Assembly: GCF_022539665.2 (NCBI RefSeq)
Contig: NC_081333.1
Coordinates: forward strand, 9,670,971-9,734,970
Length of the DNA: 64,000 nt
Direction of reading: 5' to 3'
Source: Daphnia carinata
Lineage: Eukaryota; Arthropoda; Branchiopoda; Diplostraca; Daphniidae
Positions 10,163 through 25,500 of the stretch are shown here, in pieces. Numbering within the stretch: position 1 is the stretch's first letter; the number at the start of each line of letters is the position of its first letter. The translations under genes were made by a program, and so were the position numbers. The notes below the pieces were generated by a model. It made no database searches. It was not told where the DNA came from and worked only from the letters and a program-made list of their open reading frames with translations.

Positions 10163-12159
10163 ATGGATCTAGGCAATTTGCGACAATCCTCCCAATTTCG
10201 TCTTTTAAGTTTATTAACAAAAATAGCTCCAAACGATGTTCTAAAAGATTTAGTTATTCATGAAGATTTGATGAAACCAATAGATTTGGTCTCGGGAGCA
10301 CGTTTACTTCGGTATGTAAGTTTATAAACCCGCTCTGAATTATTATTTGTTTTATTTATTTATTTACTATAATATTTTTTTTAGAGAGCAAGGTGTTGAC
10401 AAAATGTTTAAGCTTGCTTCTGTAGCTCCTCCTTGGAAAAATTATATTAGACTGTACTTCATTCCTTCTGTCTATGCTGTGGCTGAAAATGTTGCGCAGC
10501 AGCTGAAAAGACATGAAGTGGAAAAGACAGTTTCATATCACATCATTGTTGTACCTAAAGTATTAACAGTAATCCATTCTTTTTTTGAATCACTGGGAGT
10601 TTTGGATTTTGTAACACTACATAGTTATTCCTGGGATTTCATTCCACTTGACTCCAACTTGCTGTCACTTGAACTTCATCATCTTTTCAAGGCTTCATTT
10701 TTGAAAGAAGAAAATTCTTTATTGACATCTGTTGCCAAAGCACTTATGAGTTTTGAATGCCTTTTGGGAAAGTTTTCCTGTGTGATGATGTTGGGTGAAA
10801 AGTCTCAAAGAGTCCACAACCTAATGAATGCTTGGAAAAAAGAAATTCAGCCAAATTTTCCAGTAGAAACGGAATTTACCCACCTTATTATGTTAGATCG
10901 TAATATTGACTTTGTGTCGCTTCTTTTGACTCAATTAACCTATGAAGGAGTGTTGGATGAAAACCTTAAAGTCAAGTCTGGTTTTGTTTATCTGGATGCT
11001 GATGGAGTTGAAGGGCCTCAAAGACTAATGTTAAATGCAACTTCAGATGAAATTTATGGCGAAGTATGTTTCAATTTTGTTTTGTGATATATGCCTTTCC
11101 CTTAAATCTCGATTTATGCACTTCACACAAGATTAAAGGAAAACACATATCCGCCGTGTTTCAACATTTAAGCAAAAAAGCCAAGGAGTTGCAACAGAAA
11201 CGAGATATAAAAAATACCGATTCAATAGAAGAAATGAAGAACTTTGTTTCACATGATTTGAAAAAGATCCAATCTCAGCAAAAATCTTTGGCACTACATA
11301 TCAGCGCCTGCGAGGTACCATATTTCTGCCTCCTGTAAGAAAATGTTGATATTTCTGATTTTATGACTATTCACCCAATTTATAGATTGTAATGAAACGA
11401 CAAGCAGGAATACTGGAAGAGCTACTCGAGTTGCAAGAAGACGCAATGTCTGGCACTAAAATGAAAGAATACCTGGCTTTTCTGGAGGATTCCGTAGCTC
11501 GGCAATTTGATTTGGCCACCATTCTAAGGTTATGCTGCCTTTATTCGATCATGGAAGACGGTCTACCTGAAAAGGAATATCAGTTACTTCAGAGACAATT
11601 ATTGCAAGCGTACGGATATAGACACTTAGCAACTTTGCATTACCTCCAGCGGTTGGGGTTGTTTAACCAACGTGATTCTAAAATGATTAGCTTGGAACCT
11701 TTACTGCCTGATAGGTTCGCACGAGCGGCCTCTCTTCGATCAGAACACATACCGTTTCGGAAAATCTGCCAACGTTTAAATTTATTGCCGGTTGACGAGT
11801 CATCTCAAGCCAACCCATGTGCCAAGAGTGGTCAACATCCGAGTTATGTTTTCGGTGGAGTTTACACACCTCTTGTTTACCATTTGGTTGAAAAATGTGT
11901 CAGAGAGAAAGAGCCGTCTTTGGGTGACTACGTTCGCTGTTTTGGTAACAATTTGCGAATCGGAGACTGTAGTCATCCTCAGTCGAGCGCTCGCGGAAAG
12001 GTTTTGGTCTGCTTCATCGGTGGTGTTACGTTAGCTGAAGTCGCTTCACTCGACCTTCTGTCTCGCCAACTTGGTCGTCAGATAGTGGTAGCAACTACGT
12101 CTACTATCAGCGGGCCAGATTTCATGGAATCCATAGCGTCTCAACATACAGATACGTAG
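10163..12159 (+). CDS. VPS33B: Vacuolar protein sorting-associated protein 33B (Sec1/Munc18 family)
   Basis: Sec1/Munc18 protein that with VIPAS39 forms the CHEVI complex controlling endosomal and lysosome-related trafficking and membrane fusion. Exons: 10163-10311, 10385-11063, 11132-11314 and 11386-12159, giving 594 residues (human about 617). Diagnostic stretches are DLVIHEDLMKPIDLVSG, FIPLDSNLLSLELH, HLIMLDRNIDFVSLLLTQ, YEGVLDE, KNFVSHDLKKIQSQQKSL, ILRLCCLYSIMEDGL and YVFGGVYTPL. CFIGGVTLAEVASLDLLSRQ near the end is the SM-family GGxTxxEIAALR-type motif. The protein matches VPS33B better than VPS33A along its length, for example MKNFVSHDLK and the final ATTSTISGPDFMES. Its 3' end faces FEM1B, 377 bp apart. 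Confidence 0.95.
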
Positions 12160-12536
12160 ACAATTACGGAATACTCATTCTTCTTCGCGTCTTCATTTAC
12201 AAGTTTCAAACACCATCAGCAAGAGCTGTTTCTCAGTCTGTACAGAAAATGTGTGTGTTAATACATTCCCACTATGTTATGAATTAGAACGAAAATATGC
12301 ATTTCATAAAATATCAGTGAGCGGAAGAGAAAATCACGGTGACGTACTGTCAGTCTTAGTCCCTAGTGGTAGACGCAAATATGGGATCAATTCGAATCAC
12401 GAGATTCCATTGCAACAGAGAAAAGAGAGCACTCTCATCGCTGGTTGTCTGCCCCTTAACGTCAAATTATTTCTAGGGAAAACAACGAAATCTGGCAAGC
12501 GGGCTTTCAAAAATTCCGCAAGCGCAGGCAATGCGA
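12160..12536. other. Convergent 3' region between VPS33B and FEM1B
   Basis: 377 bp between two facing stop codons, likely overlapping or adjacent 3' untranslated regions. A plus-strand open frame (12251-12574) overlaps the FEM1B terminal exon on the opposite strand and has no recognisable features. Confidence 0.5.
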
Positions 12537-15324
<2,788 letters not shown>

Positions 15325-16202
15325 TATGCTTGGGCCATTTCACTGCCACTAGGAACAAGAGAGAAAAAAACTTACAAATTGGATTCCTTTTGTTGCAAAG
15401 AATGATTTTAGTAGACGACGGAGTAGCAGACTACGTTTCAGAATTTTTGTTTCCGTCGAGGCATTGTTGACGGAAATAGAATAAAAAGAAGCTGCGCAGA
15501 ATGCCACTTCCCTTCCCTTTTGCCTTGCAACTTGCAAGGTCCTTTTACTCAAGTGCGCGGAAAAGGAGGCCGACTAGCCGGCCGCTATGAACTCGCCCCC
15601 AGGCTTTCTATTCCCCGCATATTGGACGAAATTTAGGCGTTGACCAATCCCTGCACGCCAGACCAAGTTCCCCATCCCTTCTTTTACGTCACAGATTGGA
15701 GACGGGATCGACTGACGTGGAAGTACTTGTACTTTACGAATTTTTTCTTAGCCTGGTGATGGTAACGAATTTTTATTTTACGCATTCGAGTTAACGCAAA
15801 TAGAGTATCAAGATCTGATATGTTAAAGTATCGCTTCATATTTACGGGAACCGTCAGTGTTCTGAAGCAAGCCATTGACCTCGGTCAATGACTTCAGCTT
15901 CCAATCTTTAGAAAAAAATAATAATAAGAGAGTAATAGAATGAAAATTAAGAAAATTGCTAATATTTTTCTTGACTGAGCAAACTACTTATGTGTTTTGA
16001 CTTTTGCACCATGTATGTTGCATCACCTCCTTTTGCCTCTTCTTCTCAGTCAACTAACATATGGATTAGAGCATGGAAGCTCTCTCAGAAGTGTGGTGAA
16101 ATTACACAACCGTCTAAGTTGTGCTTTTCTTCTCAATTACAAAGATTGAACTTCATTGACTTTACCTGATACCTGGACTTCTTCTTGGATATTGACTTCA
16201 AC
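15325..16202. promoter_or_regulatory. Bidirectional promoter region of FEM1B and the CREB3-like gene
   Basis: 880 bp between divergent starts. It contains a CRE-like TTACGTCA (15684-15691) and TGACGTGG (15713-15720), the core recognised by ATF6/CREB3/XBP1-class factors, closely spaced. A pyrimidine-rich tract precedes the CREB3-like start. Direct role is inferred from motif identity only. Confidence 0.45.
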
Positions 16203-18354
16203 ATGAATACCGAAGAAATTTTGTTTGACAACCTGCTGGATACCTCTGTTGACGGAAATGTGTTTCTCGAAGATTTGATTGAAGATCCAGCTGCCAATGT
16301 GTTGGAACAAGCCATGAAGGAGAATATGGTACATGTTTCTTGTGTATATTTGGTTGTTTAGTCCATTCATATTAATTATATGCTTCTTTAGATGGAAGTC
16401 TGGGAGTCAAATGACTATGAACTCCTCAATTCACCTCTTGCTGGGGAACTGAAATTCGATGACATCACACAACCAACTAACTATCTAGAATGGATCAATT
16501 GGGATCAGAAAGAAAAGGCTGATACCCTGGTTCCGGCATCCAACAGTTCTGACAGTGGCCTTTCTAGTGATTTCCACTATGACCAACAGCTCTCTCCATG
16601 TATGTGTTAAAACCTCACTTAAGCTTTCAAGAAAATTTGAACTCTAATGAACTAAACGTAACTTCCAGCCAATGAAATGGATCGTTCTACACCGACTGGA
16701 TCTCCTACCGGTGGTGGTGGTGGCAGCTCAATCTGTAGTAGCGTTGACGTAGACAGTGTCAGCAGTCCGGATACCTTATGCCCCTCATCACCATGCTCCG
16801 ACATACATTTGATCGACGATGCTAACGATATCGAAATCAATTCTTCCAAATCCATATCCTCACCTGCGATACCCCCAAAATCCACGAGTCCTCCTCTGGT
16901 CTTCCCCGTCTCTCTAAAAGATTTGAATCTTCGCGAAATTAAAGCGGTGAAAATCATTCGCAATGGCTCCACTTTGGTATCAAGCGCCGCCTCGGCCGTC
17001 TTAGGTGGAATCAAATCCACATCGGCCCAAGTTCCTGACGCAATCAAGAAATTATTGGGACCAGTTCAGCTTCCTGTTTCTTCAGTTCCAACATCGTCGT
17101 CAACGAAAAGTTCATATCCTCCAATCGTGCTTTCAGGTAGGCTGCACAAACTAAGTAAATAAATATTTTAAAGTAAATTACCATAAAATAAAATACACGA
17201 TATTATCATTTTCTAATGGATTTCAGAAGAAGAACGTCGTCTTTTAGCTAAGGAAGGTGTTGAACTGCCAAGCCATTACCCTCTCACCAAACACGAAGAG
17301 CGAGAACTTAAACGTATCCGCCGCAAAATCCGCAACAAAATTTCGGCACAGGATTCTAGGAAAAGGAAGCGCGTCTACATGGACGGTCTAGAAGATCGAG
17401 TTAAGCTGTGCTCTGATGAGAATATGTCGCTTCAAAAGCGCATCCGTTTGCTCGAAACGGAGAATAAATCGCTGTTATCGCAACTGAAAAGGCTTCAAAA
17501 CATTCTGACAGGTCAGGGTGGAAATCAAGCATCGCCTACAGTTGCAGCGATAACAGCGGCCTCTACCACGGCAGGAACTAATACCAACACCAACAGCAAA
17601 GAGGGGCTTTCGACAACTAGCAACACGGCGCAACCAGCCACCTGCCTTCTGGTGCTGATGCTCTCATTTGCGCTTTTCCTCTTGCCGAACCTAAGACCAG
17701 ACTCCAATAAGAGTCTTACAGATGGCCGGACAAACTCAGCAGCCTCTCAAATGGCACAATCGATGATGAAAATGCCACCATTCGCCGGTAAGAAAGCTTG
17801 TTCGATAAACAAATCTATATCAAAAGGATTTCCGCATTTTTTTTTATTTGTTATTTTGGATTGCGTACATAGGTCGTTCCAGAGCATTGTTACAAGATAC
17901 ATTGGCTTTGGATGCTGACTCTGACATGACAGACATTGAGCTCCTCGAAATTGCATTGGGGGGAGAGGTGGTTATTGGGGAAGAAGACGAAGAAGATGAG
18001 AGCGAACTATACGTCCCTCTGCCTCTTGGCCCACTAGCAATGCCTGGAGGCAAGAATGATGTTCTTAAAAGCCAATGGGGTCAGAAGTTTGGCAAGCAAT
18101 ATCCGGCCAATCCGAAAAGAAGCGTTCCGGCTTTCTTACTAGAACATGACTACCATTCAGCTGATCCCACTGCCAAGCGTGCACGCTTCAAAGAGATTTG
18201 GGAAGAAGTTGAGACCATCGTGCCTCCTTCTCCCATATCAAATGTGTATTCTGGCGCCACAAAGGACTTAAATCAATCTCAGCTTTATGACGAACTTGCT
18301 GAGCTTGCACGCGGACAAAACATCGTCGTCCGTATCTCGTCAGAAGAGCTTTGA
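16203..18354 (+). CDS. CREB3-family membrane-bound bZIP transcription factor
   Basis: ER-anchored transcription factor of the CREB3/CREB3L (OASIS, Luman, fly CrebA) family, released by Golgi site-1 and site-2 proteases to activate secretory-pathway genes. Exons 16203-16328, 16392-16599, 16669-17136, 17227-17787 and 17873-18354 give 614 residues. An acidic activation region with Ser-rich patches (SDSGLSSDFH) occupies the first third. LPSHYPLTKHEERELKRIRR leads into the basic region NKISAQDSRKRKRVYMDGLE near residues 300-320, then a leucine zipper to about 355. A single membrane span (LLVLMLSFALFLLP, about 408-421) is followed by GRSRALLQD, which fits the site-1 protease pattern RxxL-like RALL just after the membrane. 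A long acidic lumenal tail follows. Paralogue (CREB3L1/2 versus CREB3L3/4) is not resolved; the YMDGLE and LPSHYPLTK wording leans to CREB3/L3/L4. Confidence 0.93.
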
Positions 18355-19853
18355 AGACTTAAATGGAAATGATACTCGTCGTTGTTCCTTTAACGTCGAG
18401 ATGCTTGTGATCCTCGGTGTTGCCTTCTTCCTTCTTCTCCTGCATCATCCGATCTATCTCAGCCTGCTCGCACTGGACCCATTCCCATGTCAAATCATTT
18501 ATTTGGTGCTGGTTTAAGTAGATGCTAGAGATGCAACAACCTCAGCCCTTTATTTCGAATCTATTGTTCCCTTTCCTTCTTTTTTTCTGAATTTAGTGTG
18601 GCCAATTCCATTACTGGCTTTTAGTTGGCGGTGGGTATTTCCGTGTGCAATTCTGTCGTTCGAAAAACAATTTCCAGCGTCAGCTCCTCTCCATTTGTAG
18701 AGTTAGACTGATTAGGTATGTTACCTCTTTTTCCCGTTTGTGTTGTTTTCACCCTCTCTCCGTCTTTGGTGAACATTAAGAATCTTAGCACTTGAACGAA
18801 TCAGGGGAAAAAAGAAATTAGGGTCAAGTGAACTTCCTGTTTGTTGTATCCTCGCATCAATGCAACCCTTTTTTTTTTGTAAGTTGTGCAGAGCAACTTG
18901 AGTTGACTTTAAAATTACCTTAACGTTTGCTGTCGTATCTCATAACTACCCAAAGATGTTGGGTTCTGTCTAATCCTTGCGTTCATTTTTTTTTGTCCGT
19001 TTGTTGTCACCTTTCCAATATTTTTACACAAAACTAGCCAGATAATGAGCTATTTGGTATCTATTATATTGTGTTTGACCCTAAAATCACATATTTCGTA
19101 TTTCCCCCCCGTGATGGTGTTTCTAAGAGAACAGTTTTATATAATAAACCAAAAATGTTACTGGGATTGAAAACGCTTTTTCTTTGATATGTTATCATAG
19201 TAAAATATTTTATTGTTCAATGACCTTAATGTTCGAAAACGAAATACCAAAAAGTGGTATACTTTTCTTTATTAATTTATTGATTAAAAATAATACTTTT
19301 TTGGAAAACTCGCACAAGGAAAGGAGATCTTTTTCTGCTTCTAGAGCGACAAATTCTACATTTGATAGAAATTGTTTAGACGTTGCGAAATGTCCCATTA
19401 CATGGCTTACGATAACATTTCTGAACGCCTAATTTTTATTCATTCAACACCATAAAGTATAGCAATAAGAATTTGCAGTAAGATTTCAGAAGTGACTTGT
19501 TGTTTAATCCAAATAGGCTTCCAATGACATTTAAATCCAGTAAAAAAAATTGCGGAGGGCCTGAAATACATTAATTGGGATATTTATATTTATTTATTTT
19601 TTATTTATTTTTAGAATGTCAGATGATGCATTCCTCCTTTCTAAACAATCATTATAAATTGATCGTTAGCAGTGAATCGGGGTGAATAGTTGATTAACTG
19701 ACTAATTGATTATTTTTAAAAGATAAAATTTACTTTAAGCTAGGCAACGCTGCAGAAGAGCCAGCGCCACCAAGTCCAAGCGGAAGGCAAGGCAAGTAAA
19801 GTATACAGTACTGTATATCTTTTCTTTTGGTTTATGGTGCCCTTGCTGCAACC
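18355..19853. other. CREB3-like 3' region and RpS6 promoter
   Basis: 1.5 kb without a convincing gene. The left part is AT-rich and is probably the CREB3-like 3' untranslated region, with an ATAATAAACC signal near 19140. The right part leads into the RpS6 first exon. Plus-strand frames at 18287-18517 and 19184-19432 look accidental. Confidence 0.45.
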
Positions 19854-21372
19854 ATGAAGGTATTGTAATGTTCCAGTGAACATATTCCCATTGATTTGTA
19901 TTCTTATCTCTAGATTAGTTTCGATTGCTAAATTTCAAACTTCTGTGCTTTGTGAGTTTGAGAACTTTCTTGTGATGGATGTTGTAGATTTAAAGCGATG
20001 TGTCGAGCCGGGGCAGAACACACGTATCCATGGAATTTAATGACAGTTTCATGCTTGTCAATGTTTCCATGTATTTAGTTTTCTTAGTGTAGTGCATGGA
20101 AGTTTTTGAAAGAACGAGCGTTCTCGTAAAAAAACCAGGTTAAATAAAAATTTTCTGTTTATTTCTTCTAGTTGAACATCAGCTACCCCGCCACCGGGGC
20201 ACAGAAATTGGTCGACATTGAAGATGAACGCAAAGTTCGAATCTTCTATGAGAAACGCATGGGTGCCGAAGTTGAGGCTGATGGTCTTGGAGATGAATGG
20301 AAAGGATATGTGTTCAGGATTGCTGGTGGCAACGACAAACAAGGATTCCCCATGAAACAGGGTATCCTCACCACAGGTATTGGCATTTTTTTTTGCATTT
20401 CTGGTCCTTGCCCACTCTCCCATTACAGACACGGATCTAAATGCTGTGTTTGGAAGTAAGAAAGGGTGGTAGAATGAATTCATCTTTAATTTGGGGACTT
20501 TGAGTTCAGTGATATTTCCTCAGTGTACGGATGATACATTGTATCGTGTAGTCACATATCAGTGACACCATTAATATTGGAGTCTAATACTTATGTTTCA
20601 ATCTTTCAGGTCGTGTTCGACTCCTGTTCTCTAAAGGGCATTCCTGCTTCCGTGAGAGACGAACTGGTGAAAGGAGGCGTAAGTCAGTCAGGGGTTGCAT
20701 CGTTGATGCTAATCTTTCTGTTTTGGCCGTTGTTGTTGTGAAGAAGGGTGAACAGGTATCTTATATCGCATGGGTTTGAATTCGAAATTCCGTATACTAA
20801 ACCAAATATTCCCCAGGAAATCCCCGGCTTGACTGATGTCACTGTACCCAAGCGTTTGGGACCTAAGCGTGCTTCTAAGATCCGCAAACTCTTCAACCTT
20901 TCCAAGGAAGATGATGTCAGGCAGTATGTCATCAAACGACCATTGCCCGTCAAGGAAGGCAAGAAGCCGCGTTTCCGCTCACCCAAGATCCAGCGTTTGG
21001 TTACCCCAGTTGTTCTTCAGGTAAGTGAAATTTCATGTCCTTTATTATTGGTTTTTCTAGTACCACTACATGTGGTATTGTTGGGGTTCTGAGGTGGTAT
21101 GAGGGTGTCAGGTTGAGTTTGTCAGATTTCTTTGTCCTCTATGTGAAGGTGCTATGCTGCATTGTTTCATGTCAAGTTTTTTCTTTTCCCTGCAGCGCAA
21201 ACGTCATCGCATTGCCCTGAAGAAGAAGCGCGCTGTCAACAGACGCGAACAGGCTGCCGACTATGCTCGTCTTTTGGCCGTTCGTACTAAAGAGGCCAAG
21301 GTTAAGCGAGCTGAGGAGGTTAAACGTCGTCGTTCCCGATCTGCATCGAAATCTTCCGTTGGTACACAATAG
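19854..21372 (+). CDS. RpS6: 40S ribosomal protein S6
   Basis: Small-subunit ribosomal protein and classical target of S6 kinase. Exons: 19854-19859 (only ATG AAG), 20172-20376, 20610-20755, 20817-21020 and 21196-21372, giving 245 residues. The tiny first coding exon followed by an intron is common in ribosomal protein genes. Near-complete identity to animal RPS6 is visible: [80 protein letters not shown] and RQYVIKRPL. The C-terminal [13 protein letters not shown] holds the RRxS phosphorylation sites. A pyrimidine-rich run upstream of the ATG (around 19818-19830) could be the TOP-type cap region, but the transcription start is not visible. The stop is 127 bp from the convergent LYRM1 stop. 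Confidence 0.98.
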
Positions 21373-21499
21373 AAAGTGTTTCGGCTGATTGAAATCCCAA
21401 CATCTGTATGCCGACTTTTCTAATGTGAAATACATGGGCGGAACGCAAAATTCTTTTTATTTGCTTACTATTTTACATCACAATTCAGCGAAAGAAAGT

Positions 21500-21947
21500 T
21501 TAAGGCATATTTTTTATCCCAGATTCACGATCTATAGATTTTACATAAACAGGCCTTGATTGTTCTCTTAGTCTTTCTTGTGCAATTCCTTGTTTTTTCC
21601 CAGGTCGAACAGTGACCGTTTTTGGTGGCAAATTAACTGGCCGTGGATAAGGGTTTCTGTAGTGCAGGGCTGTAAAAATCAAGCCTTTAGATACAATATA
21701 TTTCCTTGAATGATAAAAGGACATTACCCATTTCAAGTCTTGCTTCTGCTTCTTGAAGATGATCTTTGATGGCTTGAGGCTCTTGCACATTTCTGTTTAC
21801 GAGAAACCAATGTTTAGTCTCGTTCAAAATATATTTTCTTTCTTCTTCAGTATTATTCGGGTTGACGGCATTCCACGATCGACCTACTTGCAATATTTTT
21901 TTGTAAAGGCTCAGTGTTTGTCTTTTCAAAGGAAAGCTGCCAGCCAT
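21500..21947 (-). CDS. LYRM1: LYR motif-containing protein 1
   Basis: Small mitochondrial LYR-family protein; relatives act with the acyl-carrier protein in assembly of Fe-S proteins and respiratory complexes. Two exons, right to left: 21728-21947 and 21500-21669, giving 129 residues (human 122). The LYR signature is LSLYKKILQVGRSW, with Lys in place of the usual Arg (LYK). EERKYILNETKHWFLVNRN follows, and after the intron ALHYRNPYPRPVNLPP, characteristic of LYRM1 rather than other LYR proteins. The C terminus (RLREQSRPVYVKS) also matches. The single 58-bp intron begins GTAATG. Head-to-head with the GABA-B receptor gene, about 600 bp between starts. Confidence 0.94.
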
Positions 21948-22543
21948 GACGAAATCCTCAAAAGGATTGCAGTTTCGTCATAAATCTTTTAAAAAATACC
22001 GTTAAGTAGTAATGGAAAAAGAATTAGCTTTAGCTAAAAAAATGTAATACATAATAGTAATTTCACTAAATCCTCCACGAATACAGTTGGGGACTCTGAT
22101 TCAACGTTTTGTTTTGATCCCGCAAATTTGTTTTCATCCCAAAGTAACTCAACAAGGCCAGGCCACGACACATCTGACAAATGGTATGCAGAGACCTCTT
22201 TGTTTAGGACACTAGGGCGTCGCGCCGATGCTGGGCCTTAACTTGTTAAGTTAGTTTGCTTCCAATCAATAAAACCTTTTCCGTTCCCCAAAGTTTTAGT
22301 TCTCGGTGAATCGGTAGTTCATAACATACCATTTATGCGTCCAGGTGTTAGCCATCGAATACATGATGAATTGGTTGTCGCATATGGTTACAAATATTGC
22401 ACCTTTGATCTCTTTCCAACAAAGAAATTGTATCTAAGCGTGGGATTAACATTTAAGAAACAAATTCTGATTTTCCTCAGTAGCCACAAGCAGTGTCTCG
22501 GTTGTGACATTTCGTCTCCCGTTTGTTTACCTTACTTACAAAT
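21948..22543. other. Shared upstream region of LYRM1 and the GABA-B receptor gene
   Basis: 596 bp between divergent start codons, presumably a bidirectional promoter plus 5' untranslated sequence. A plus-strand frame beginning at 22335 runs out of frame into exon 1 of the receptor and is not supported. Confidence 0.45.
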
Positions 22544-25500
22544 ATGTCAGAATTCCGCTTTATTATTTTCGTGGTCATTGTTATTACTACGGTTGCCGAT
22601 TGCCACAAATGGCCTCCCAAAAACAAAGTGCTTCATATTGGTGGCATTTTCCCAATAAATGGAACTGAAGGATGGCAAGGAGGCATGGTATGAAGTTTGT
22701 TCTAATGATATTTGTATTTCATTTTTGTATGTAAACTGTAACTTGTAAAGGCTTGCCAACCTTCAGCTATGATGGCTTTGGAGGATGTAAATTCCAGATT
22801 TGATCTTCTGCCAGGATATAAACTCAAATTACATTGGAATGACAGTGAAGTATGAATTTGTTATTTTCATATTAGCATGTAACTACGAAATAAAACTTCC
22901 AAAATTTATGTTTTCTCATTGTGCAGTGCGAGCCAGGACTAGGAGCATTGGTCATGTATGATCTTCTGTATAAACCTCCGCAGAAACTTATGCTTTTAGC
23001 TGGATGTTCCACAGTTTGCACAACTGTAGCCGAGGCAGCCAAAATGTGGAACCTTGTTGTGGTATCATACTCACTTCCTGACCAGTCATCCTTTTTGAAT
23101 CATTTATTATTTATTTTTATTTATTTATTTGTTTAAAGCTATCTTATGGTGCCAGCTCGCCAGCGCTTTCTAATCGACAACGGTTTCCTACACTGTTTCG
23201 GACTCATCCTTCAGCCACTGTTCACAACCCAACTCGTGTAAAAATTCTTCAAAATTTTGGCTGGTCACGGATAGCGATTCTGCAGCAGGCCGAAGAGGTT
23301 TTCATTTCGGTAAGACTGTCCCATGTTGCCTCGGTTGTTATACTTTGATTACCTGTTACAAGTATTACTTATCGTTAGACTGTGGAGGACCTGGAAACCC
23401 GATGCAGGGAATCGGGAATCGAGATAGTAACTCGGCAGAGTTTTCTGAATGATCCTAGCGAGTCCGTCCGTAACCTCCGTCGCCAGGCAAACAACACATT
23501 TTTCCATCTAGGAAATACCACATTTGCTAATAAGCCGTTTCCTTGTCGTTCTCAGGACGCTCGAATCATCGTGGGCTTATTTTACGTGGTAGCTGCTCGC
23601 CGAGTACTGTGCGAAATGTACAAACAAGGATTGTATGGATCTAGCTACGTTTGGTTTTTCATTGGTTGGTACGAAGACAATTGGTACGAAGCCAATCTTG
23701 CCCAAGAGAAAATCGAATGCACGCGCGAACAAATGAAAGAGGCGGCCGAAGGCCACTTGACTACCGAAGCACTGAACTGGAATCAAGATAATCAAAGGAC
23801 CATTTCTGGAATGGTATTGCTATCTAATCGCTTAGTTGAAAAACTTCCTTTAATTCCATGGCATTATTTGGTAACTAAGACAGTAGAAGATTATCGCAAA
23901 CGCCTGAACGCTGAGCTACTAAAAAACGGCCACGATGTTACGGTCCGTTTCCCAGATGGATATCAAGAAGCACCGCTTGCTTATGATGCGGTTTGGGCCG
24001 TTGCTCTGGGTGTGTACCCGTGATTGTTATTTCTTTAATTTCAGTTATATTTCATTTCCTTTTTATCCGGAAACATTTTTCAGTTTTCGTTTTATCACTG
24101 GCGTTAAATTTTTCTAAGTTTTGGCTTTCACTGCCTTTCCGGACTGCACCAGTGTCTGCAAAAATCCCCTGTCCCCTCCCGCATGAAAGTTAAACAGGTT
24201 AAGTTTTCCCTAAACTTTTCTGTTTACGTTTGGTCGTATAATCGTTAATTTAACGTGTACGGTTCACTCTGCTAGCACTCAACCGAACAATGCATCGTTT
24301 GGCTGAAAGAGGCCGATCACTCGACGATTTTACGTACAATGATGCCGTTAGCGCTGGTGAAATTTATTCGGCCATGAACGCTACACAGTTCCTCGGAGTG
24401 TCGGTACTGTAGTTTTCTTTCTGTTGGGTCCTTTCAATAACGCTAAAGATACGTATCTTCTACTTAACACAGGGAACGGTGGCTTTCAGTTCAAAAGGTG
24501 ACCGTATTGCCTGGACCTTGATTGAACAAATGATCAACGGCCAATACAATAAAGTGGGATATTACGATACCCAAACGGACAACTTGACTTGGTTAGCTGA
24601 AGCGCGTTGGATTGCTGGAAAAATCCCACAGGATCGGACAATTATTATTGGTAGTATAGCTCGTTGTTTTTTTTTCTTTAAACTAAACTTACAATTAAAA
24701 CATAAAAATTATTTTTTAATAGACAAACTAAGGACGGTGTCGTTTGGTCTATTTGTTACCATGAGTCTCGTCTCCAGCGTTGGCATTGCTGCCGCCATTG
24801 GTCTCATCATTTTTAACCTAGTTTATCGGGAACAAAAGTATAGGACTTTTACTTAAGATTTTTTCTTCCAGAACAAGAGTTAACTAATTTCTACCTTTGG
24901 CTAATTTAAAAACAGATTGATCGAGCTATCTCAGCCGGCATGCAATAACGTTATGTTAGTTGGCATCGTGCTGTTGCTGAGCAGCGTCATTCTGCTTGGA
25001 ATGGATGGTGATTCGGTGCCAGTCGTACACTTCCCCATCGTTTGCCAATTAAGAGCTTGGCTTCTTTGTCTTGGATTTACTTTGGCTTTTGGCGCAATGT
25101 TCTCTAAAGTCTGGCGCGTTCACCGGTATGATGATTTATTTTACTGAGTTACCCTCAAAAACGCATTTATTGAATTTGCATCTCCATCAGGCAATCCACT
25201 AAATCAAAAGAAGAAACAAGTAAAATGAAGGAAAAGAAAAGTCGAACTCAGTCCGCTAAATCAAAGGTGTGCCTTCTTATTTATGAAAAACGACGGTCCA
25301 TCTTGATCATACGAAGTCTATGTAGGTCGATTGGGTGTTGGTTGGATTAGGCTTCATTGATGTCCTGATTCTGACTATCTGGGCTATAGTCGACCCTCAG
25401 ATCCGTACGCTGGAGAATTTCCAATTAGAGAATCCCACCGACACGGAAGAAGACATCAAAATACGACCCAGTATGGAACATTGTGAAAGCAAACATCAAA

